From: Enterobacter asburiae
GTDB taxonomy: Bacteria > Pseudomonadota > Gammaproteobacteria > Enterobacterales > Enterobacteriaceae
NCBI RefSeq assembly: GCF_021440515.1
Contig: NZ_JAKCMV010000006.1
Coordinates: 1 to 62,663, forward strand
DNA: 62,663 nt
Reading direction: 5' to 3'
Every line of letters begins with the position of its first letter. Position 1 is the stretch's first letter. Both the position numbers and the translations under genes were made by a program. Shown here in pieces: positions 32,653 to 42,314 of this stretch. Below the pieces are notes generated by a model that worked only from the letters and a program-made list of their open reading frames with translations, was not told the origin of the DNA and did not search any database.

Positions 32653-32666
32653 TTGATTTGCATCAA
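32653..32666 (+). promoter_or_regulatory. FNR site of nirB
   Basis: TTGATTTGCATCAA is a perfect FNR box (TTGAT-N4-ATCAA). Placed at -41.5 it predicts a start site near 32701 and anaerobic activation of nirBD-cysG. The sequence from here to the nirB ATG is very close to the E. coli promoter. Confidence 0.92.
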
Positions 32667-32724
32667 TAACCCCCCGTGCTGAATCGTTAAGGTAGGCAGT
32701 AATAGAAAAGAAATCGAGGCAAAA

Positions 32725-35268
32725 ATGAGCAAAATCAGACTCGCCATTATCGGTAACGGCATGGTCGGCCACCGCTTTATTGAGGACCTTCTCGATAAAG
32801 CCGACGCTGCCCGGTTCGATATTACCGTGTTCTGTGAAGAACCCCGCAAGGCGTACGACCGTGTCCACCTCTCCTCCTACTTCTCCCACCACACCGCCGA
32901 AGAGCTTTCTCTGGTGCGCGAAGGGTTCTACGAGAAGCACGGCGTCAACGTGCTGGTGGGCGAACGCGCCATCACCATCAACCGTCAGGAAAAAGTGATC
33001 CACTCCAGCGCCGGACGCACGGTTTTTTACGACAAGCTGATTATGGCGACGGGCTCTTATCCGTGGATCCCGCCGATCAAGGGCTCTGAAACTCAGGATT
33101 GCTTCGTTTATCGTACCATCGAAGATCTCAAAGCGATCGAAAACTGCGCGCGTCGCAGCAAGCGCGGCGCGGTGGTTGGCGGCGGCCTGCTGGGCCTCGA
33201 AGCCGCGGGCGCGCTGAAAAACCTCGGCGTGGAAACCCACGTTATCGAATTTGCCCCGATGCTGATGGCAGAGCAGCTTGACCACATGGGTGGCGACCAG
33301 CTGCGCCGTAAAATCGAAAGCATGGGCGTGAAGGTTCACACAAGCAAAAACACCAAAGAGATCGTCCAGGAAGGCACCGAAGCGCGCAAAACCATGCGTT
33401 TTGCCGACGGCAGCGAGCTGGAGGTCGACTTTATCGTCTTCTCCACCGGTATTCGCCCGCGCGACAAGCTGGCCAACCAGTGCGGTCTGGCCGTGGCCCA
33501 GCGCGGCGGCATCATGATTAACGACGCCTGCCAGACCTCCGACCCGGATATCTACGCTATCGGCGAATGCGCCAGCTGGAACAACCGCGTTTACGGTCTG
33601 GTCGCTCCTGGCTACAAAATGGCGCAGGTTGCCGTTGACCATATCCTCGGCAGCGAAAACGTCTTCACCGGCGCGGACATGAGCGCCAAGCTGAAGCTGC
33701 TGGGCGTGGACGTAGGCGGTATCGGTGATGCGCACGGCCGCACCCCGAACGCCCGCAGCTACGTCTATCTCGACGAGAGCAAAGAGGTCTATAAACGCCT
33801 GATCGTCAGCCAGGACAACAAAACCCTGCTCGGCGCGGTGCTGGTCGGCGATACCAGCGACTACGGTAACCTGCTCCAGCTGGTGCTGAACGCCATCGAA
33901 CTGCCGGAAAACCCGGACGCGCTGATCCTCCCGGCGCACGCCTCCAGCGGCAAGCCGTCCATCGGCGTGGATAAACTGCCGGACAGCGCCCAGATTTGCT
34001 CCTGCTTCGACGTCACCAAAGGCATGCTGATCTCCGCCATCAACAAAGGCTGCCACACCGTGGCGGCGCTGAAGGCGGAAACCAAAGCCGGGACCGGCTG
34101 CGGCGGCTGTATCCCGCTGGTCACGCAGGTGCTGAACGCCGAGCTGGCGAAACAGGGCATCGAAGTGAACAACAACCTGTGCGAGCACTTCTCCTACTCT
34201 CGCCAGGAGCTGTACCACCTGATCCGCGTGGAAGGGATCAAATCCTTCGACGAGCTGCTGGAAAAACACGGCCAGGGCTACGGCTGTGAAGTGTGTAAAC
34301 CGACCGTCGGCTCGCTGCTGGCCTCCTGCTGGAACGAGTACGTGCTCAAGCCGGAACACACGCCGTTGCAGGACACCAACGACAACTTCCTGGCGAACAT
34401 CCAGAAAGACGGCACCTACTCCGTCATTCCACGCTCCGCCGGCGGCGAAATCACCCCGGAAGGGCTGGTTGCCGTGGGCCGTATCGCCCGTGAATTTAAT
34501 CTGTACACCAAAATTACCGGCTCCCAGCGCATCGGCCTGTTCGGCGCGCAGAAAGACGACCTGCCGGAAATCTGGCGTCAGCTGATTGAGGCGGGCTTCG
34601 AAACCGGCCACGCGTATGCCAAAGCGCTGCGTATGGCGAAAACCTGCGTGGGCAGCACCTGGTGCCGCTACGGCGTGGGCGACAGCGTGGGCTTCGGCGT
34701 GGAGCTGGAAAACCGCTACAAAGGCATTCGTACCCCGCACAAAATGAAGTTTGGCGTGTCCGGCTGTACCCGCGAATGTGCGGAAGCGCAGGGGAAAGAC
34801 GTGGGCATCATCGCCACCGAAAAAGGCTGGAACCTGTACGTGTGCGGTAACGGCGGGATGAAACCACGCCACGCCGACCTGCTGGCCGCCGACCTCGATC
34901 GCGATACCCTGATTCAGTATCTCGACCGCTTCATGATGTTCTACATCCGTACCGCCGACAAGCTGACCCGTACCGCCTCGTGGCTGGACAACCTTGAAGG
35001 CGGTATCGACTACCTGAAGTCGGTCATCATCGACGACAAGCTGGGCCTGAACGCCCATCTGGAAGAAGAGATGGCCCGCCTGCGCGACGCGGTGATTTGT
35101 GAGTGGACCGAAACCGTGAACACCCCGGCGGCGCAAACCCGCTTCAGACACTTTATCAACAGCGACCAGCGCGACCCGAACGTGCAGGTTGTGCCTGAGC
35201 GCGAGCAGCATCGTCCGGCAACGCCTTATGAACGTATTCCGGTGACTCTGGTGGAGGAAAACGCATGA
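32725..35268 (+). CDS. nirB: NADH-dependent nitrite reductase large subunit
   Basis: NirB reduces nitrite to ammonium in the cytoplasm with NADH. It is 847 aa. From the N-terminus it has FAD/NAD domains (IGNGMVGHRFIEDLLDKA at about 7-24), a BFD-like [2Fe-2S] region (ICSCFDVTKG ... CGGC, about 425-460), the nitrite/sulphite reductase ferredoxin fold, and the siroheme/[4Fe-4S] cysteines (CVGSTWC and CTREC, C-x5-C and C-x3-C, about 640-690). It overlaps nirD by four bases. FNR and NarL sites are upstream. Confidence 0.97.
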   Translation: MSKIRLAIIGNGMVGHRFIEDLLDKADAARFDITVFCEEPRKAYDRVHLSSYFSHHTAEELSLVREGFYEKHGVNVLVGERAITINRQEKVIHSSAGRTVFYDKLIMATGSYPWIPPIKGSETQDCFVYRTIEDLKAIENCARRSKRGAVVGGGLLGLEAAGALKNLGVETHVIEFAPMLMAEQLDHMGGDQLRRKIESMGVKVHTSKNTKEIVQEGTEARKTMRFADGSELEVDFIVFSTGIRPRDKLANQCGLAVAQRGGIMINDACQTSDPDIYAIGECASWNNRVYGLVAPGYKMAQVAVDHILGSENVFTGADMSAKLKLLGVDVGGIGDAHGRTPNARSYVYLDESKEVYKRLIVSQDNKTLLGAVLVGDTSDYGNLLQLVLNAIELPENPDALILPAHASSGKPSIGVDKLPDSAQICSCFDVTKGMLISAINKGCHTVAALKAETKAGTGCGGCIPLVTQVLNAELAKQGIEVNNNLCEHFSYSRQELYHLIRVEGIKSFDELLEKHGQGYGCEVCKPTVGSLLASCWNEYVLKPEHTPLQDTNDNFLANIQKDGTYSVIPRSAGGEITPEGLVAVGRIAREFNLYTKITGSQRIGLFGAQKDDLPEIWRQLIEAGFETGHAYAKALRMAKTCVGSTWCRYGVGDSVGFGVELENRYKGIRTPHKMKFGVSGCTRECAEAQGKDVGIIATEKGWNLYVCGNGGMKPRHADLLAADLDRDTLIQYLDRFMMFYIRTADKLTRTASWLDNLEGGIDYLKSVIIDDKLGLNAHLEEEMARLRDAVICEWTETVNTPAAQTRFRHFINSDQRDPNVQVVPEREQHRPATPYERIPVTLVEENA

Positions 35269-35591
35269 GCCAGTGGGTGAATATCTGCAACATTAACGAC
35301 ATCCTGCCCGCCACCGGCGTCTGTGCGCTGCTGGGCAACGAGCAGGTCGCGATTTTCCGTCCTCGCCACGACGAACAGGTTTTTGCCATCAGCAATATTG
35401 ACCCGTTCTTTGAGGCCAGCGTGCTGTCGCGTGGGCTGATTGCGGAACATCAGGGGGAGCTGTGGGTGGCCAGCCCGTTGAAAAAGCAGCGTTTTAGCTT
35501 AACCGACGGGCGCTGCCTGGAAGACGCCAGCGTATCCGTGAAGCACTACGACGTCCGCGTGAAGGACGGCCAGGTGCAGCTGAGAGGCTAA
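35265..35591 (+). CDS. nirD: Nitrite reductase small subunit
   Basis: NirD is the 108-aa Rieske-like small subunit of NADH nitrite reductase; as in enteric NirD the Rieske ligand motifs are absent. N-terminus MSQWVNICNINDILPATGVC. It is coupled to nirB by an ATGA overlap. In E. coli the nitrite channel gene nirC follows; here a 135-bp gap leads straight to cysG. Confidence 0.95.
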   Translation: MSQWVNICNINDILPATGVCALLGNEQVAIFRPRHDEQVFAISNIDPFFEASVLSRGLIAEHQGELWVASPLKKQRFSLTDGRCLEDASVSVKHYDVRVKDGQVQLRG

Positions 35592-35726
35592 CCCCCGCCT
35601 TATCAATATGAAAGGCTTATGACCCCTTATGGGTAACGGCAGGAAAAACCGTATGTTCTGTACATTTCCTGCTGTTATCCTGACGTCAATTCTTCTCCCC
35701 CCGCATGAATGCTGTGAGGTAAAGCC
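35592..35726 (+). other. nirD-cysG spacer where nirC is missing
   Basis: These 135 bp occupy the place of nirC in E. coli. No reading frame resembling the FocA/NirC channel or a remnant of it is visible. An inverted repeat GCAGGAAA (35639-35646)/TTTCCTGC (35665-35672) with an 18-nt loop may be an mRNA processing or stability hairpin. Confidence 0.6.
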
Positions 35727-37100
35727 GTGGATCACCTGCCGATTTTCTGTCAATTACGCCATCGCGACTGCCTGCTCGTAGGCGGCGGCGACGTGGCTGA
35801 ACGTAAAGCGCGTCTGCTGTTAGAGGCTGGCGCGCGGCTCACGGTAAACGCCCTCGCCTTCGCCCCGCAGTTTGAGGTCTGGGCGCAGGAAGGCATGTTG
35901 ACCCTGGCGAAGGGCGAATTTAACGAAGCGCTGCTGGATACCTGCTGGCTGACCATCGCCGCCACCGACGATGACGCCGTGAACCAGCGCGTCAGCGACG
36001 CCTGCGAAGCGCGCCGCATCTTCTGTAACGTAGTGGATGCGCCGAAAGAGGCCAGCTTTATCATGCCGTCGATAATCGACCGCTCGCCACTGATGGTGGC
36101 GGTGTCCTCCGGCGGCCGCTCCCCGGTGCTGGCGCGCCTGCTGCGTGAAAAGCTGGAGGCCATCCTGCCCCAGCACCTCGGCCAGGTGGCAAGCTACGCC
36201 GGGCAGCTGCGCGCGCGGGTGAAGCAAACCTTCGCCACCGTGGGTGAACGTCGTCGCTTCTGGGAAAAATTTTTCGTGAACGACAGGCTGGCGCAGTCGC
36301 TGGCGAATCAGGATCGCCGCGCCGTCGAAGAAACCACCGAACAGCTGCTGGCTGAACCGCTGGAGCATCGCGGTGAGGTGGTGCTGGTGGGTGCCGGGCC
36401 GGGCGACGCGGGGTTACTGACGCTCAAAGGGCTTCAGCAGATCCAGCAGGCGGATATCGTGGTGTATGACCGTCTGGTGTCCGATGACATCATGAACCTG
36501 GTGCGCCGCGACGCGGATCGCGTCTTCGTGGGCAAACGCGCGGGCTATCACTGCGTGCCGCAGGAGGAGATCAACCAGATCCTGTTGCGTGAAGCGCAAA
36601 AAGGGAAACGCGTGGTGCGCCTTAAGGGCGGCGATCCCTTTATCTTTGGTCGCGGCGGCGAGGAGCTGGAAACCCTGTGCAACGCGGGCATTCCGTTCTC
36701 CGTGGTGCCGGGCATTACCGCCGCGTCCGGCTGTTCAGCCTACGCCGGTATTCCTCTTACTCATCGCGATTACGCCCAGAGCGTGCGTCTGGTCACAGGC
36801 CATCTGAAAACCGGTCGCGAACTGGACTGGCACAATCTGGCCGCGGAAAAGCAGACCCTGGTGTTTTATATGGGGCTGAATCAGGCGGCGACCATTCAGG
36901 CCAAACTGCTGGAGCACGGCATGGAAGAAACCATGCCGGTGGCGCTGGTGGAAAACGGCACCGCCGTGACGCAGCGCGTGGTGGACGGCGTGCTGACGGA
37001 GCTTGGCGAGCTGGCGCAGCAGGTCGAAAGCCCGGCGCTGATTATCGTCGGCCGCGTGGTTGAGCTGCGTGAAAAGCTGAACTGGTTCTCCCATCACTGA
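35727..37100 (+). CDS. cysG: Sirohaem synthase
   Basis: CysG makes sirohaem from uroporphyrinogen III, the cofactor of NirB and sulphite reductase. It is 457 aa and bifunctional: residues 1-about 200 are the NAD-dependent dehydrogenase/ferrochelatase ([21 protein letters not shown]), and about 215-457 the methyltransferase ([20 protein letters not shown]). The start is GTG 35727, as in E. coli. It follows nirD and probably shares the nirB transcript in addition to any promoter of its own. Confidence 0.97.
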   Translation: MDHLPIFCQLRHRDCLLVGGGDVAERKARLLLEAGARLTVNALAFAPQFEVWAQEGMLTLAKGEFNEALLDTCWLTIAATDDDAVNQRVSDACEARRIFCNVVDAPKEASFIMPSIIDRSPLMVAVSSGGRSPVLARLLREKLEAILPQHLGQVASYAGQLRARVKQTFATVGERRRFWEKFFVNDRLAQSLANQDRRAVEETTEQLLAEPLEHRGEVVLVGAGPGDAGLLTLKGLQQIQQADIVVYDRLVSDDIMNLVRRDADRVFVGKRAGYHCVPQEEINQILLREAQKGKRVVRLKGGDPFIFGRGGEELETLCNAGIPFSVVPGITAASGCSAYAGIPLTHRDYAQSVRLVTGHLKTGRELDWHNLAAEKQTLVFYMGLNQAATIQAKLLEHGMEETMPVALVENGTAVTQRVVDGVLTELGELAQQVESPALIIVGRVVELREKLNWFSHH

Positions 37101-37247
37101 CGCACACTATTCCTTCCCGGAGTAGTCCTTAACCGGACTACTCCCCTGCACCACACGCCGATAACATACCGCTCGCAAAAATGGAGCTTTTCCATTTATT
37201 CCCTCGTGTTTCACCGTAAATGTCGAATTTCATTACAAGGAATGAGT

Positions 37248-37418
37248 ATGTTCAAACTGGCAAAAGCCGCCGTTCTGGTCGGCGTATTAACCACCCTGAC
37301 TGCCTGCACCGGTCGCGTAGAAAACACCAAAAACAACTGTAGCTACGACTACCTGCTGCACCCGGCGATCTCTATTTCCAAGATCATCGGTGGCTGCGGC
37401 CCGGCGGCTCAGCAGTAA
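37248..37418 (+). CDS. yhfL: Small lipoprotein YhfL
   Basis: A 56-aa lipoprotein of unknown function. The signal sequence ends in lipobox LTAC (Cys at about residue 19), followed by CTGRVENTKNNCSYDYLLHP and a conserved ISKIIGGCGP tail. ATG 37248 is preferred: AAGGA lies 7 bases upstream, while the ATG at 37242 is only one base away from it. In E. coli yhfL precedes the frl/yhf block, which is absent here. Confidence 0.88.
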   Translation: MFKLAKAAVLVGVLTTLTACTGRVENTKNNCSYDYLLHPAISISKIIGGCGPAAQQ

Positions 37419-37433
37419 TCGATTTTCAGGCGT

Positions 37434-37462
37434 AAAAAAACCGGGGATTTCCCGGTTTTTTT
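37434..37462 (+). terminator. yhfL terminator
   Basis: Seven As, CCGGG (37441-37445), a GATTT loop, CCCGG (37451-37455) and seven Ts: a 12-bp stem if A-T pairs are counted, usable in both directions. Confidence 0.9.
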
Positions 37463-37478
37463 GTTTGTGCGGCTTTTT

Positions 37479-37549
37479 GTCGGGTGGCGGCTCCGCCTTA
37501 CCCGACCTACACGATCCCGTAGGCCGGGTAAGCGTTAGCGCCACCCGGC
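37479..37549. repeat. REP/BIME pair between yhfL and trpS
   Basis: Two facing REP palindromes (37479-37510, GTCGGGTGGCGGCTCCGCCT type, and 37519-37549) between the convergent ends of yhfL and trpS. The left copy is identical in its core to the REP at 57389-57420. Confidence 0.87.
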
Positions 37550-37558
37550 AAAGCAGGG

Positions 37559-38563
37559 TTAAGGTTTACCCACAAACCCAATCGCTTCGTACACCGCTTT
37601 CAGCGTTTCAGACGCGCGTGCGCTGGCTTTATCCGCGCCGTCTTTCATCACTTTTTGCAGGAAGGCTTCGTCGTTACGGAAGCGGTTATAACGCTCCTGC
37701 AAGTCGGTCAGCATGCCGGAAACGGCTTCCGCCACTTCCCCTTTCAGGTGACCATACATCTTGCCTTCGAAGTGCTGCTCCAGCTCAGGAATGGTATGGC
37801 CCGTTACGCCAGAGAGAATGTCCAGCAGGTTAGACACCCCCGCTTTGTTCTGCACGTCGTAGCGCACCACAGGCGGCTCGTCGGAGTCCGTCACCGCGCG
37901 CTTGAGCTTTTTCACCACCGATTTTGGATCTTCCAGCAGGCCGATCACGTTGTTGCGGTTATCGTCTGACTTGGACATCTTCTTGGTAGGCTCCAGCAGC
38001 GACATGACGCGCGCGCCGGATTTCGGAATAAACGGCTCAGGCACTTTGAACACGTCGCCGTAAATGGCGTTAAAGCGCTGGGCGATGTCGCGGCTCAGCT
38101 CCAGGTGCTGTTTCTGGTCTTCACCCACGGGAACCTGGTTGGTCTGATACAGCAGGATGTCCGCCGCCATCAGCACCGGATAGTCAAACAGACCGGCGTT
38201 GATGTTTTCAGAGTAGCGCGCGGATTTATCCTTGAACTGGGTCATACGGCTCAGCTCGCCGAAATAGGTGTAGCAGTTCAGCGCCCAGCCAAGCTGTGCG
38301 TGTTCCGGAACGTGGGACTGCACGAAGATGGTGCTCTTTTCCGGGTCGATGCCGCAGGCCAGATAGAGCGCCAGCGTGTCCAGCGTGGCCTTGCGCAGCT
38401 TCTCAGGATCCTGACGTGCGGTGATGGCATGGAGATCCACGATGCAGTAGATGCAATGGTAGTCATCCTGCATGTTGACCCACTGACGCAGCGCACCCAT
38501 GTAGTTACCAATGGTCAGTTCACCTGAAGGCTGTGCGCCACTAAAAACGATGGGCTTAGTCAT
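37559..38563 (-). CDS. trpS: Tryptophanyl-tRNA synthetase
   Basis: A class I aminoacyl-tRNA synthetase charging tRNA-Trp. It is 334 aa, the E. coli length. HIGH-type motif TIGN is in [16 protein letters not shown] (about residues 8-23) and KMSKS-type motif KKMSKSDDN near 193. It overlaps gph by 8 bp at the end of the damX-dam-rpe-gph-trpS operon. Confidence 0.98.
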   Translation of the reverse strand: MTKPIVFSGAQPSGELTIGNYMGALRQWVNMQDDYHCIYCIVDLHAITARQDPEKLRKATLDTLALYLACGIDPEKSTIFVQSHVPEHAQLGWALNCYTYFGELSRMTQFKDKSARYSENINAGLFDYPVLMAADILLYQTNQVPVGEDQKQHLELSRDIAQRFNAIYGDVFKVPEPFIPKSGARVMSLLEPTKKMSKSDDNRNNVIGLLEDPKSVVKKLKRAVTDSDEPPVVRYDVQNKAGVSNLLDILSGVTGHTIPELEQHFEGKMYGHLKGEVAEAVSGMLTDLQERYNRFRNDEAFLQKVMKDGADKASARASETLKAVYEAIGFVGKP

Positions 38564-39317
38564 TTTTCAATTCCTGATTTTCACTGTGCGAAAGCCCGAG
38601 GACGGGCAAAATATCGTTGAAGCGATCGAACACGACGTCCGGCTCACTGACCGTAATGGCTTCACCGTAGTTGTAGCCATAGGTTAATCCCACGCTAGGA
38701 CAGCCTGCCGCTTTGGCGGCCAGAATATCATTGCGGGAATCACCGACAAAGAGCAGCTCCGCAGGCGTTAAGGATAATTTTCCTGCCACCAGCAGTAGCG
38801 GTTCCGGATGCGGCTTTTTATTTTGCACGTCATCGCCGCCAACAATCACCGAGAAGAATTTAGCGATACCGAGCGCGTCCAGCAGCGGCGCCACAAACGG
38901 CGTCGGCTTGTTGGTCACCAGCCCCAGCGGAATGCCTTTGGCATGCAGCGCGCTCAGGGTGTCGGCAACTTCCGGAAACAGAAAACTGCCCTCTTCCACG
39001 GTCTCTGCGTAGTAACGGTCAAACAGCTTACGCAGAATACGCAGCTGCTCGTCCTGCGGGATATCCGCGTGATCCACGCTCGGCTTGCCCTGCGCGGAAC
39101 GCTGCACCGCACGCTCCTGGCGCGCCCAGGTCAGCGCGCGCTCCATCAGCACATCCGCACCGTTACCAATCCACGTGACGACGCGCTCTTCGCCCGCCAC
39201 CGGGAGCTCAAGAGCGTACAGCGCCCGATCGACCGCGCTGCTTAAGCCCGGCGCGCTGTCCACCAGCGTGCCGTCGAGGTCGAATGCGACGCCCCGAATT
39301 GCCTGAAATTTATCCAT
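38556..39317 (-). CDS. gph: Phosphoglycolate phosphatase
   Basis: Gph removes 2-phosphoglycolate, formed during repair of oxidised DNA ends. It is a 253-aa HAD-family protein: motif [11 protein letters not shown] at about residues 12-21, motif II VTNKP, motif [22 protein letters not shown]. It overlaps rpe and trpS by 8 bp each. Confidence 0.96.
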   Translation of the reverse strand: MDKFQAIRGVAFDLDGTLVDSAPGLSSAVDRALYALELPVAGEERVVTWIGNGADVLMERALTWARQERAVQRSAQGKPSVDHADIPQDEQLRILRKLFDRYYAETVEEGSFLFPEVADTLSALHAKGIPLGLVTNKPTPFVAPLLDALGIAKFFSVIVGGDDVQNKKPHPEPLLLVAGKLSLTPAELLFVGDSRNDILAAKAAGCPSVGLTYGYNYGEAITVSEPDVVFDRFNDILPVLGLSHSENQELKND

Positions 39318-39987
39318 GACTTACCTTTGCCAGTTCACTGCGCATTTCATCAATCACTTTCTTGTAATCCGGCTGGTCGAAGATAGCCGAGCCAGCGACA
39401 AACATGTCCGCACCCGCCGCCGCAATCTCACCAATGTTGCTCACCTTCACCCCGCCATCCACTTCCAGACGAATGTCGTAGCCCGACTCGTCGATACGGC
39501 GGCGAACTTCACGCAGTTTATCGAGCGTGTGCGGAATGAACGACTGGCCGCCAAAGCCCGGATTAACGGACATCAGCAGGATCACGTCGAGCTTGTCCAT
39601 CACGTAATCAAGGTAGCTCAGCGGCGTGGCCGGGTTGAACACCAGACCCGCTTTACAGCCGTGCTCTTTGATGAGCTGTAAGGTGCGATCTACATGCTCG
39701 GAGGCTTCAGGATGGAAGGTAATGATGCTGGCACCCGCCGCGGCAAAATCCGGCACAATGCGATCGACGGGTTTCACCATCAGGTGTACGTCGATCGGGG
39801 CGGTAATGCCGTAGTTGCGCAGCGCTTTGAGCACCATCGGGCCGATGGTCAGATTGGGAACGTAGTGGTTATCCATAACGTCGAAATGGACGACATCCGC
39901 ACCCGCGGCCAGCGCGTTCGCGGTGTCTTCACCCAGGCGGGCAAAATCGGCCGACAGAATTGAGGGGGCAATCAAAAACTGTTTCAT
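39310..39987 (-). CDS. rpe: Ribulose-phosphate 3-epimerase
   Basis: Rpe interconverts ribulose 5-phosphate and xylulose 5-phosphate (pentose phosphate pathway). It is a 225-aa TIM barrel from ATG 39987 ([20 protein letters not shown]); a start two codons earlier is possible. Conserved [13 protein letters not shown] and [13 protein letters not shown] are present. It is 41 bp behind dam. Confidence 0.97.
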   Translation of the reverse strand: MKQFLIAPSILSADFARLGEDTANALAAGADVVHFDVMDNHYVPNLTIGPMVLKALRNYGITAPIDVHLMVKPVDRIVPDFAAAGASIITFHPEASEHVDRTLQLIKEHGCKAGLVFNPATPLSYLDYVMDKLDVILLMSVNPGFGGQSFIPHTLDKLREVRRRIDESGYDIRLEVDGGVKVSNIGEIAAAGADMFVAGSAIFDQPDYKKVIDEMRSELAKVSHG

Positions 39988-40028
39988 CCGCATCTCCTTG
40001 AAATGTGTTTACCGGCGGGCAAAACGGC

Positions 40029-40841
40029 TCAGGGTCGATAAAGAGCCAGAAGTTCGTCCACCTTTTTACGTGTGCCGCCGTTGCTGCTAATGCTGCGCCG
40101 CACTTTGACCTGGAAATGCTCCGCGGCCTTGTACCATTCGCGCGTGTCCGGCGTATCGTGATTCGAAATTAACACTGGAATTCTTTTGCTGACCAGCTTT
40201 TCCGCCATTTCCGCCAGCCGTGCCTGCTCGGCAGGGCTGAAGCTGTTGGTGTGATAGGCGGTAAAGTTCGCCGTCGCAGACAGCGGCGCGTAGGGCGGGT
40301 CACAGTAGACCACCGAGCTGGCGTCTGCTTTGTCCATACACTCTTCATAGGAGAGGCAAAGGAACTCGGCGTTCTGCGCTTTCTCAGCAAAATGGTACAG
40401 CTCGGCCTGCGGGAAATACGGGCGCTTGTAGCGGCCAAAAGGCACGTTGAACTCGCCGCGCAGGTTATACCGACACAGCCCATTGTAGCCATGACGGTTG
40501 AGATAGAGGAACAGCAGCGCGCGACGGAACGGATCCTGGCTCTGGTTGAACTCGGTGCGCAGTCGGTAGTAAACGTCCGGGTCGTTGTGCTCTGGCGTAA
40601 ACAGCTTGCGCGCCTCGTCGACATACTCGTCGGTACGCAGCTTTACGATGGTGTAGAGGCTAATAAGATCGCTGTTGATATCCGCAAGGATATAACGAGA
40701 AAAATCGGTATTCAGGAATACCGATCCAGCGCCTACGAAAGGCTCGATAAGACACTCGCCCTTTGGCAGGTGCTTTTTAATATCATCGAGCAGGGGGTAT
40801 TTCCCCCCCGCCCATTTAAGGAAAGCGCGATTTTTTTTCAT
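40029..40841 (-). CDS. dam: DNA adenine methylase Dam
   Basis: Dam methylates adenine N6 in GATC, for mismatch repair strand choice and replication timing. It is 270 aa. The AdoMet motif FLKWAGGKYPLLDDI is at about residues 7-21 and the catalytic DPPY in VVYCDPPYAPLS near 180. It lies between damX and rpe as in E. coli. Confidence 0.97.
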   Translation of the reverse strand: MKKNRAFLKWAGGKYPLLDDIKKHLPKGECLIEPFVGAGSVFLNTDFSRYILADINSDLISLYTIVKLRTDEYVDEARKLFTPEHNDPDVYYRLRTEFNQSQDPFRRALLFLYLNRHGYNGLCRYNLRGEFNVPFGRYKRPYFPQAELYHFAEKAQNAEFLCLSYEECMDKADASSVVYCDPPYAPLSATANFTAYHTNSFSPAEQARLAEMAEKLVSKRIPVLISNHDTPDTREWYKAAEHFQVKVRRSISSNGGTRKKVDELLALYRP

Positions 40842-40908
40842 GCTGACTAACTGATTACACCTTCTCCGGCTGTGGAGAAAGCTCCGACAGCATCCTGCGC
40901 TTTGAACA

Positions 40909-42222
40909 TTACTTCAGGTCGGCCTGAACCTGATGAATCGGCTTCGCCCACGGGTTTTTCGCCTGAACATCCGCTGGCAGCGCCGCTACGGCACGCTTCG
41001 CTTCGTCTTTAGAGGCATACACACCGCTGACCAGCACATACCACGGCTGCCCATTACGGGTCGTCTGATAGACCACGTAGTTTTTCAGGTTCGACTTCTT
41101 CGCCCAACCGTTGAGGTTGTCGTAGTTAGACGAGCTGCTGAGTTGCAGGGTGTAGTTGCTGGATGGCGCAGATTTCAGAGAACCGACGTTACCCGCCGAT
41201 TTACCTGACGCCGCACCGGATGCCGCTGCGGTTGCAGCAGGCGCTGAAGTTGTCGCCGCAGGTGCCGTTGTGGTCGGAGCCGCAGTGGTCGCCGTTGCTT
41301 TCGGTGCTGCCGTCGCGGCTGGCGCTTTCACAGGCTCTTTCGCTGCTGCGGTTTCAGTGCGTTTCGGCTGCGTGACCGGTTTTGATTCTGGCGCTTTCAC
41401 TACCGCTTGCGGTTTGGTTTCACGCTTCGGCTCAATCACGGCCTGTTTACGCTCCTGCTTAGGCGCAGTCTGCGTATTGTGCGGCTTCGTTTCCGTCGCA
41501 GCAGTTTGCTGCTGCGCGTTGCCGCCACGAATCGGCGCCACGGTTGCAGGTTCGGTTGGCAGCGTAGAGCTCGCGACGGCAGTGTTGACCTGCTCCTGGC
41601 TCTGCGGCTGGGTCAGCGCGTTATTCAGGTCGCCCTGCACTTCCACACGCTGCTGGCCGTCTGGCGTAGCTGGCGTCTGACCCTGAGTCGGGGTAGAAGA
41701 GACTGGTGGCAGAGAGATATCCTGCGGCGAGTTAGGGTTACCGGCGGTCTGCTCTGCGGAGGTGGTGCCCGGCGCTGGCTGCGCACCGTTCGCCTGGTCA
41801 GCGGCATCGTTGCCGGACAGGTTAATGCTTTTCTCAGCAGATGCGGTCTGTGACGAGGAATCTGTAGACGGTGCTTTCAGCGCGGAACCGATGCCGATAA
41901 TCAGCAGCAGCAGAACAAACACGCCCAGGCCCATCATGATGTACTGGCGGGAAGCCGGTTTAGCCGCCGCTTTTTTACGCTTACGCGGGCGACGCTCTAC
42001 GACAGGCTCTTCGTCCATTGAATCTTCTTCGGACTCATAATCCTCTTCTCGCTCATCGCGCACGTTACGGCTGCGCGCAGGGCGACGATCGTCTGCGTCC
42101 ACTTCAACCTCGTCAAAGTTGATTTGCGGCTCGTTATCACGTTCTGAAGATTGACGAGAACGACCAGTGCGACGATCGCTGGGATCGGGTTTCAGCTCGT
42201 CTTCTGGTTTGAATTCATCCAT
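40909..42222 (-). CDS. damX: Cell division protein DamX (SPOR domain)
   Basis: DamX is a bitopic inner-membrane protein recruited to the division septum by its SPOR domain, which binds denuded peptidoglycan. It is 437 aa. Residues 1-92 are acidic/basic cytoplasmic sequence, 94-115 a membrane helix ([20 protein letters not shown]), and about 120-350 a low-complexity Ala/Pro/Thr/Gln-rich periplasmic linker. The C-terminal about 80 residues are SPOR ([19 protein letters not shown]). Confidence 0.96.
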   Translation of the reverse strand: MDEFKPEDELKPDPSDRRTGRSRQSSERDNEPQINFDEVEVDADDRRPARSRNVRDEREEDYESEEDSMDEEPVVERRPRKRKKAAAKPASRQYIMMGLGVFVLLLLIIGIGSALKAPSTDSSSQTASAEKSINLSGNDAADQANGAQPAPGTTSAEQTAGNPNSPQDISLPPVSSTPTQGQTPATPDGQQRVEVQGDLNNALTQPQSQEQVNTAVASSTLPTEPATVAPIRGGNAQQQTAATETKPHNTQTAPKQERKQAVIEPKRETKPQAVVKAPESKPVTQPKRTETAAAKEPVKAPAATAAPKATATTAAPTTTAPAATTSAPAATAAASGAASGKSAGNVGSLKSAPSSNYTLQLSSSSNYDNLNGWAKKSNLKNYVVYQTTRNGQPWYVLVSGVYASKDEAKRAVAALPADVQAKNPWAKPIHQVQADLK

Positions 42223-42314
42223 TTAACACCCCACTCAAAGGCTTATGCCAACGACTTTGCATTTCACCTGAAGCTAAACGACCACGTTTAACGGTGGCCT
42301 GACCTTTCTAGTTG

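Noticed and set aside
32596..35211. 871-aa open frame antisense to nirB
   Set aside because: It mirrors nirB on the opposite strand, has no recognisable domain and is explained by GC-rich codon structure; nirB itself is certain.
41200..41700. Low-complexity Ala/Thr/Pro-coding stretch that might look like a frameshifted gene
   Set aside because: It is the known unstructured periplasmic linker of DamX; the frame is open to the SPOR domain.
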